From contig JBOZIK010000001.1 in assembly GCA_051453625.1 (NCBI GenBank), forward strand, positions 152,023,053-152,049,105: a stretch of 26,053 bases of DNA. Direction: 5' to 3'. The stretch's first letter is position 1, and each line of letters begins with the position of its first letter. This stretch comes from Welwitschia mirabilis. Lineage: Eukaryota > Gnetophyta > Gnetopsida > Welwitschiales. Under the pieces are notes generated by a model. It ran no database searches. It saw only the letters and a list, made by a program, of their open reading frames with translations, and was not told where the DNA came from. The translations under genes were made by a program, and so were the position numbers. This document shows, in pieces, positions 20,006-26,053 of the stretch.

Positions 20006-20640
20006 TGTAATAAAACTATTTTTTGAAAAATTTTCTTTTTAAAAAATTAGATTCAGAAACAATAAATGTAGAAAAATTTTCTTATTTAACTCTTAAAACA
20101 TTTTGCATACCTAGGGTATGCATAATTAAATTAAGTTTGTACTTGACTAAAATTTCTCAAATGTTTTCTTTCATCAAAAACTACTCTCTTTGATATTTTA
20201 CCTTTCTACTAGAATTTACCATGTCTTAGCATACTCAATTGTATTTTTATAATCATCATCTTAGTGATCATTAGAATAATACACTTGGATGTAGACATAA
20301 AAAACTTAAAAACAAAAAACATAGTAAAATAAAATTATGAAATAACATCGACTAAAAATAGACAATTGTTCACTAAGTCATTTGAGTGATAGAGGGGACA
20401 ATAAGAAAACCCTAGTTCTTAAGAAAAACAAAAACCCTAAGTTTCATAGGTTGTCATCATTACATATCATTTAGATAACTAGGGGGATGATAGGCTTTAT
20501 TTCAAAACACAAAATGAAAAATGCAAAAAGGAAAGCCTATGTTTCTACTACAAGAATACAACACTACTACAACCAAATACCTAAACCAAAATCTAAAGCA
20601 CTTACCTGAGCAATAACAATCCTCAAATTTCAAGTATCCT
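20006..20640 (-). other. Gypsy 5' untranslated leader
   Basis: This lies between the primer-binding site and the presumed gag start, about 635 bases. It aligns along its length with 24961-25593 in the opposite orientation. Shared landmarks include GGACAATAAGAAAAC.CTAG (plus strand near 20396; complement near 25180) and the pattern GTATGC...AGGTA in the last third. A 60-codon frame at 20502-20684 has no recognisable features. Confidence 0.75.
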
Positions 20641-20658
20641 TCCTCAACAATGGTGCCA
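20641..20658 (-). other. Gypsy primer-binding site, tRNA-Asp type, mutated
   Basis: The minus strand reads TGGCACCATTGTTGAGGA. The intact plant form is TGGCGCCGTTGCCGGGGA, used by Athila/Tat-type elements with tRNA-Asp. All differences are C-to-T or G-to-A transitions. Confidence 0.75.
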
Positions 20659-20661
20659 AGA

Positions 20662-21385
20662 TATTGTGCTGTGTATTTGTGCAAACATTATGTTCTTAAC
20701 TAAATCCTATAAATCACAAATATATATAAATTTTGCATAATACAACACACTAATATGAAGAGGACTAACTTGAATGTCATAATCCCATTAAAGGAATAGG
20801 TGAAAAAAAAAAAAGAATTAGCTTTGAAAATAAAACACTATGTAACCATAAAGTAGAATGAAATAACAATGCAAATGAGTATACTATGCAAAGGAAATAC
20901 AAGTCCTATTCTAAATGCAACTTTTATTTGATTACAAAATCAACTTATCACATAGGTTAGCTTTATATAATCTAGATTAATTAAAAAAAGTTATTACTAG
21001 ATCAAGGCCAATCTAAGCTATCAAGTACATTAAACAAAATATGAAAACAATGTAAAAGTAAGCATCAATCTTAGCTTAAGTATTTCTATCATTTATATAA
21101 TCATACAAACGATAAGGTAGACAATGAACTGTTATGAATTATTTCTTGTATTTCATTAGCCTCTTTCATTACCAGATTGTTGTCTTAGATAAAAAGTAGT
21201 ATAAATTGCTTCAAATGCTATCAAATGTATTGAATATTGCATATTTTTATGAAATTTTCCTTAGATATTCATTATCATTAAAACTTAGCATAAACCTATC
21301 TAACGTATTACAAAACTATTCAAAATAACCTATCAAACACATATAATTTAGTAGCACAACAACCTTTGATTTTATCTCTACTTGA
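20662..21385 (-). repeat. Gypsy 5' LTR, internally shortened
   Basis: This aligns with 23660-24938 in inverted orientation. The match is good at both ends: near the primer-binding site (for example CATTGTTTTCATATT.TGTTT, complement near 21045, and plus near 24556) and at the distal end (AAATTATATGT.TTTGATAGG against 23700-23720). The middle of the other copy, about 23991-24548, has no counterpart here. The outer end near 21385 is where similarity fades and is approximate. Confidence 0.75.
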
Positions 21386-21429
21386 ATTTGATATCCTTGC
21401 TAAAGCTTTAAAAATTATTTATTATTAAA

Positions 21430-22250
21430 TGGCTATTAAATATAGTAAGGCTCATACTTTTAATCCTTAACCTACTCTTAATTAGTTTTTTGAAGGTTAT
21501 TAAATAAAATCTCCTAGTTTTTTTTTATATATGAAGCTTCTATTTCTATTAAAAACCTTAAGGATTTTTCTACTTTTCATGGCTTAGATTGTAAGGATTC
21601 TTATGAGTTTCTTAAATAATTTAACTTGATTTATAAGATAACCACTTAATCTCAATTTAACAAAGTTGAATTAGCAAATATTCCTATCTTTTAAAAGATA
21701 GAGCTAGACATTAGTAGAGGCTTGTTAATCATAATGAAGATCTTTTAAGTTTTGGTAAATTTAAAAAATATTTTATTAAGAAATTTCTTTCTACTACTCA
21801 TATTAATTAAATGAGAATGTTTATTAATAGTTTTAAGAAATATTCAATTGAATCTTATTCTAAAACTTTTTAGTGTTTTAGAGACCTTCTAATAAAAAAT
21901 CTTAATCATTGTTTTGAACTTTGTAGATTAATTTAAATTTTCTAGAAGGTCTTAATAAAGAAATTAAAAAGTTAGTAGAAACATTAAATACTAAAGGTTT
22001 ATTAAATTCTATTCCTAATGAGGCATAGAAAGAATTAGAATATTTAGTACAAGCTAGTCGAAGATGGAAAATGTTGATAATGACTATGTTAGAAGTAAAT
22101 TTAGCCTGAATGAGATTTTTTATAAGGATAAATATAATGATGAATTAGATAAGAAAATATAAGTTCTATCTACTCAACTAGAAAACAATAAATTAGAAAA
22201 AGAAAATCTTAAGAAAATTCCAACTCAAGAGTTGTATCAAGTATAGGGCT
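21430..22250 (+). pseudogene. Gag remnant of a second gypsy element
   Basis: The plus-strand translation gives NLKDFSTFHGLDCKDSYEFL, then, past a frameshift, SYSKTF.CFRDLL, FELCRLI.IFYEGLN and LVQASRRW. These follow the order of the gypsy capsid domain (FHGL.GEDPYEFL ... F.E.W.RF.DLL ... FYEGL ... L...AE.SR.W). It resembles but clearly differs from the gag at 18414-20005, so it is another family. The start is missing because the shortened LTR of the minus-strand element lies immediately to the left. Stop codons are common, usually TAA or TAG where Gln is expected. Confidence 0.72.
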
Positions 22251-22640
22251 ATTTCATAAATTTTATGAAGACTTTAAAGAAGCTTAAAGTGCTTTACATC
22301 ATCATCATATTTTTGAATCTAATGCCATAATTAAAATTATCATACTTCTATGCCATTTAATAACTATCACAATCCTCATCAAAAAAATTTAATCATAATT
22401 CTTTTCATTCTTACATCACTAATTAATCTTAATAGTAAACTAAACCTTTAGTATTCGTCTTTTATAAGAAAATAAATTAGAAGAAATAATGAAGTTATTA
22501 GTTAATCAAATGGGTTAAATACGACAAACTATTAATTTCATGTTCCAACAATAAAATAAAAAGTAGAGTTATCTTAGTTTTACTTTTTTAATCTATAAAA
22601 AATCAACTAATATGGTAGAAGAATAGATTGATGCAAATGC
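22251..22640 (+). pseudogene. Decayed gag-protease linker
   Basis: Short fragments with many stop codons lie between the gag and protease remnants of the same strand. No zinc knuckle is visible. The position suggests the gag C-terminus, and nothing more can be said. Confidence 0.4.
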
Positions 22641-23655
22641 CATTAGCTTCATAATTGAGAATGTAATTTTTGAACCTAGTTCTAAAGCTAAAGAAGATTT
22701 AAACTTAGATAAAACAATTAAAAATCTTGAATATAAGTCTAGGGAAACATTTCAAGACAGAAAATTAGAAGATTTTATTCTTTTTCTAATCATCTTTAAT
22801 TTGATAAAGGTTCTAATAACTATGATGATATTCTTAAGATTTTTAAAGATGTTAACATTAATCTTCCACTTCTTGAGGTAATTAATCAAATTCCTTCTTA
22901 TGCCAAGTTCTTAAAGATTTATGCATTCATAAAAGAAAGATCCAATCTTCTAAAGGAATAATTAATCCTACTGCATCTTGTATTTATATTTTTTAATTTA
23001 AAATTCTTGTGAAATATGATAACCTTAGATCCTTCATTATTTCTATTACTATTGGTAATAATATTTACAATAAATCCTTAGTAGGTTTAGAAGCTTAAAT
23101 TAATATTATGCCAGAACCTATTTTTCATGCTTAGGATTTAACCATGTTGGCCCCATCAATGTAAGAATTCTGATGGTTGATGGAACCTTGATTAAATCTT
23201 TATAAATCTTAAAAAATTTCTTAATTCAAACTGATAAGATAGTTTATCCTATTAACTTTGTTATTCTTAAAGTTCCCATAAATTCCACTAGTGACATTGT
23301 TAATCTTAGTAGACCTTGATTTACTATAGTAAATGTGGAAAGTTATTATAGATCTGGTGCATTAGAAATTACCTTTGATAATTTTTATTACCTTAAATGT
23401 ATTTTTTAATTAAAATAAAAAGGCTTATGAATTAATGAACATTTTTCTTTTCTTGAAATTCAACTTGTAAGTTATGATTTATTTTTAATTTTAAATGATA
23501 TGATTTATTTTAATGCTAAATATGAATTTCTTATTCCATCTTATTTAGATTCAGATAAAATTGGTATTCCTATTGAATGTATTTATTAAAAATATTTTAA
23601 TTATGTTTTTAAAAAGATAAAAATGAATGTTTCTTTGAACAATGTTTTTATAACT
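22641..23655 (+). pseudogene. Protease region remnant of the second gypsy element
   Basis: The landmarks are EDLNLDKTIKNLEYKSRETF, then LPLLEVINQIPSYAKFLKDL (near 22865-22925), which is the hallmark segment before protease in Athila/Tat-like elements (PL..A..Q.P.YAKFLKD). IISITIGNNIYNKSLVGLEA and INIMPEPIF occupy the protease active-site position. The catalytic DLG is replaced (GLEA), so it is dead. SGALEITFDNFYYLKC near 23360 matches the post-protease segment. No RT follows, and the similarity is cut by the start of the LTR arm at about 23660. Confidence 0.72.
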
Positions 23656-24844
23656 AATGGTATGAGTAAGGATGAATCAAAACCTCTACGTTATACTATC
23701 AAATTATATGTATTTAATAGGGTATTATGAGAAGTTTTAAAAGACACTAAATAGGTTTATGTTAAGTTTTAATGATAATGGAGACCTAAGGCAAATGTCA
23801 CAAAATCATGCAATCTTAATTAAATTTCATAACATTTAAAAGAATTCATAATACTTTTTATCTAAATCAACAATCCTATAATTAAAGAGGCTAATGTGAT
23901 GGAAGAAACACTTTACAAAAGTCCATCATCTACCTAATCATCTGGATGACTACAAATGATAAAAACACTCAAGCTAAGGAGGATGCTTGTTGAATCAATT
24001 TGGCGGCTGATGTGGAACTCATATGATATGGCATCGTCTCCTATGACATGTGGATGATTAACAAGATAACATCTAAAATAAATGATCCATTGAACTTCAC
24101 CAAAATCTGGCCACATAACTTACATCTTCTTGTGCAGTTATTAGGATTGTTAATACATCTATTTGTATTTATGAATTTTAGAGTCTATCTTATAATAAAT
24201 AACTCCTTTGTCCTTAACTCCATTATCATCTTATTTAGCACTGAGAATTATTGTGATAGAAGATTAAAGGATAGAAGGTCCATTCATTGTTGTTGCAAGA
24301 GACGTTTTCCTTGGTATTAGGCTATATATCCTTTATTGAGGTGCTACTGCTTTGTAACATGGATGTTATTTCAATTTTAATCAAAACTCAATTTTTATTT
24401 TCATATTTTTTGTTATGTGCATCTCCCTTATGGTTAATATTGCTTTTAAGTTTGTGACAGATTCATTGGTAATATAGATTATGAGATCAACCTTTGTTAA
24501 TATTGAAATTATTAGTTTAGATACACTGCATTTCATTTCCTAGATTAACTTTGCATTGTTTTCATATTCTGTTTGATGTACCTAATAGCTTAGGTTGGTT
24601 TTGATCTAGTGATGTATTTCTTTAATTAATCTAGATTATGCTAGGTTAATATTCATGATAGGTTTATTTGATAATCAAATAGAAGCTGTATTTAGAATAG
24701 TACTTGCATTTCATTTATATAGTATGTTCATTTGCACTGTTAGTTTATTTTACTTTAAGATTACATAAGTGTTTTATTTTTAAAATTAATTTTCTTTATT
24801 CTTGCTTATAACTTCAATGAGATTATGACATTTGGGCCACTCTC

Positions 24845-24869
24845 ATATATATATATATATATATATATA
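24845..24869. repeat. (AT)12 microsatellite
   Basis: Twelve AT dinucleotides lie inside the gypsy LTR. The other LTR copy has only a short TATATATA here, so this stretch has expanded. Confidence 0.95.
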
Positions 24870-24908
24870 AATAATTTACAAGATTTATTTGAGGATGTAA
24901 TATTTGCA

Positions 24909-24918
24909 NNNNNNNNNN
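24909..24918. other. Assembly gap, 10 N
   Basis: Ten N close to the 3' end of the LTR. The adjacent AT repeat is a likely cause of the assembly break. Confidence 0.95.
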
Positions 24919-24940
24919 CATATATACACACTACAACATC

Positions 24941-24960
24941 TTTGTACCATTACTAAGAAA
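24941..24960 (+). other. Mutated gypsy primer-binding site
   Basis: TTTGTACCATTACTAAGAAA corresponds in position to 20641-20658 and is a degraded tRNA-Asp-type site, with one base lost and several G-to-A changes. Confidence 0.6.
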
Positions 24961-25654
24961 CGCTGCTTGGAGTTCAAGGACTGTTGCTGCTTAGATAAGT
25001 GCTTGGGATTTTAGTTTAGATATTTGTCTACTATAGTATTATATTCTTATAGTAGAAATATATGCTTTTCCCCTAGAGTTTTCATTTTGTATTTAAAAAA
25101 TAACATTCTATCATCCCCTTTATCATTTAGATGATGTGCAGTGATGATGGCCTATGTGCCTTAAGGACTAGAGTTTTCTTATTGTCCACTCTATTGCTCA
25201 GATAACTCAACAGATGACTATCTATTTTCATTTTATGTTATTTTTCAATTCTATTTTTTGTTGTTTTTCATTTTTAGGGTTCTTGTATTTGCTATCATCT
25301 AAGTACATCACCTAGATGACAAAAGAGATGATGCTTTTAGAATAAAATTAAGCATGCTAAAACATGATAAACTCTAGCAAGAAGAAAAAATATAAAAAAG
25401 AATAACTATTAATTGAAGAAAATATTTAAGAAGATTTGATCGACTACAAAATTATATTAGATATGTATGCCCTAGGTACATAAAATATTTCAAGAATTAA
25501 ACAAGAAGATTTTTCAATATTTATTATTTTTAAATTTGATTTTTTAAAAGAAAATTTTTTAAAAAAAGTTCACAAGAAAATCATTTTATTACAATGTTGA
25601 ATTCATTGTAAAAATAAAAATAGGTTGCTTGGCCTAATTCTCCTATTATGATTG
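24961..25654 (+). pseudogene. Gypsy leader and gag start, truncated by a new insertion
   Basis: This aligns with 20640-19970 of the minus-strand element. The presumed gag start ATG is at 25594. The codons that follow read M-L-N-S-L-stop, and the other copy reads M-S-N-S-L-stop, so the stop is shared. Similarity ends abruptly at 25654, where the TGTCACAACCC sequence begins. Confidence 0.75.
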
Positions 25655-26053
25655 TGTCACAACCCGTATTTGGGTTGGACTTAACAAAGACAAAATCATG
25701 GAATTTTTTTTTCTTTTACTTAAACAATATTAATTTACAAGATATGATTAACTATTGTAGTGGATCAATTAGTTGACACTAAGGTAATCATCTCTCAATT
25801 ACCCACAGGTACACCTCAGGAGAACTATATGAAGATAGCTCACCTGATGAACACAACATCCAACTTAAGGTTATTTAGAAAACTCATTTAGGAACACACT
25901 AGAAGAGTGTGTAGGTTGTGGTCGAATGGTTGATTGCATCCACAGCCAAACAACCATGCCTACGTATCCTCGTCCGAAGGAGATCAGACCACACGTAGTT
26001 CTATCTTGGACCTCATTCCCATCTCCACCAATACGCATGAGCATATGATAGAT
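25655..26053 (+). mobile_element. Probable start of another LTR element
   Basis: TGTCACAACCC begins exactly where the gypsy leader/gag similarity breaks off, as expected for the TG end of a newly inserted LTR. The last 140 bases are much less AT-rich than the surroundings. They hold the words CTACGTA and ACGTAG around CCTCGTCCGAAGGAGATCAG, a pattern I associate with short, non-coding LTR families of flowering plants. The other end and any target duplication lie outside the window, so type and orientation are provisional. Confidence 0.5.

Larger units (their letters stand above)
7195..21385 (-). mobile_element. Decayed Ty3/gypsy element (Athila/Tat-like), interrupted by a copia insertion
   Basis: Reading on the minus strand from high to low coordinates gives a partial 5' LTR (about 21385-20662), primer-binding site (20658-20641), leader, gag (20005-18414), protease (split between 18413-18236 and 10794-10300), reverse transcriptase, RNase H and integrase (to 7195). 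The order RT-RNase H-integrase defines Ty3/gypsy. The primer-binding site resembles the plant tRNA-Asp type, and no chromodomain is visible after integrase, which fits Athila/Tat rather than chromoviruses. The element is split by the copia insertion at 10800-18230. The 3' LTR was not found, and the low-coordinate limit given is only the last recognisable coding sequence. Confidence 0.85.
23660..24938 (+). repeat. LTR of the first gypsy family, opposite orientation
   Basis: The end is set by ACAACA at 24938, three bases before a mutated primer-binding site. The start is where similarity to the complement of 21385 begins (TATGAGTAAGG near 23661). It is about 1.28 kb, against about 0.72 kb for the minus-strand copy. 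The unique middle segment (about 23991-24548) may contain the promoter part that the other copy has lost. A 90-codon frame at 24048-24320 lies in this LTR and is taken as chance. Confidence 0.7.

Noticed and set aside
24048-24320. 90-codon plus-strand open frame
   Set aside because: It lies within the LTR-specific segment between the two arms of similarity and matches no known product.

Overview
The window reads as heterochromatic, repeat-filled DNA from a flowering-plant nuclear genome. It is strongly AT-rich, it has no intact protein-coding gene, and nearly everything recognisable is a decayed LTR retrotransposon. Two Ty3/gypsy elements of an Athila/Tat-like type (one also has a near copy of its front end) and one complete Ty1/copia Sirevirus-like element can be read. 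All carry in-frame stops and frameshifts. Many changes are C-to-T or G-to-A, as expected from long silencing by cytosine methylation. Three N runs (13367-13626, 15020-15029, 24909-24918) show that this is a scaffolded draft assembly.

Layout. 1-5240 is mostly unassigned AT-rich DNA. It holds a small GC-rich island (1375-1640), short repeats after it, and a minus-strand LTR-like block (about 2521-3520). 5893-6830 is a tandem duplication. 7195-10794 is minus-strand gypsy pol in the reading order protease, reverse transcriptase, RNase H, integrase. 10800-18230 is the copia element on the plus strand, inserted in the gypsy protease region and flanked by a 5-bp target duplication ATAGA. 18236-20005 resumes the gypsy with the rest of protease and gag, then its 5' UTR, primer-binding site and a shortened 5' LTR (to about 21385). 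21430-23650 is a plus-strand gag-protease relic of a different gypsy. 23660-25654 is a second copy of the LTR, primer-binding site, 5' UTR and gag start of the first gypsy family, in the opposite orientation. 25655 to the end looks like the start of yet another LTR beginning TGTCACAACCC.

The most unusual part is the inside of the copia element. After gag and an aspartic protease it loses integrase, reverse transcriptase and RNase H. In their place (14830-16370) it carries a promoter-like segment and one long frame that resembles the plant 'putative plant transposon protein' domain (Transposase_32 type), followed by two polypurine tracts. It is therefore a non-autonomous Sirevirus-like element with an unrelated passenger ORF. 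The copia gag also contains a diverged duplicate on either side of the 260-base gap, which is either a real tandem duplication or a mis-join of two family members.

Nothing here works together as a cellular pathway. The order of events that can be inferred is: an old gypsy gag-protease relic; two insertions of one gypsy family in opposite directions beside it; a copia insertion into one of these; another LTR insertion into the other; then general decay.
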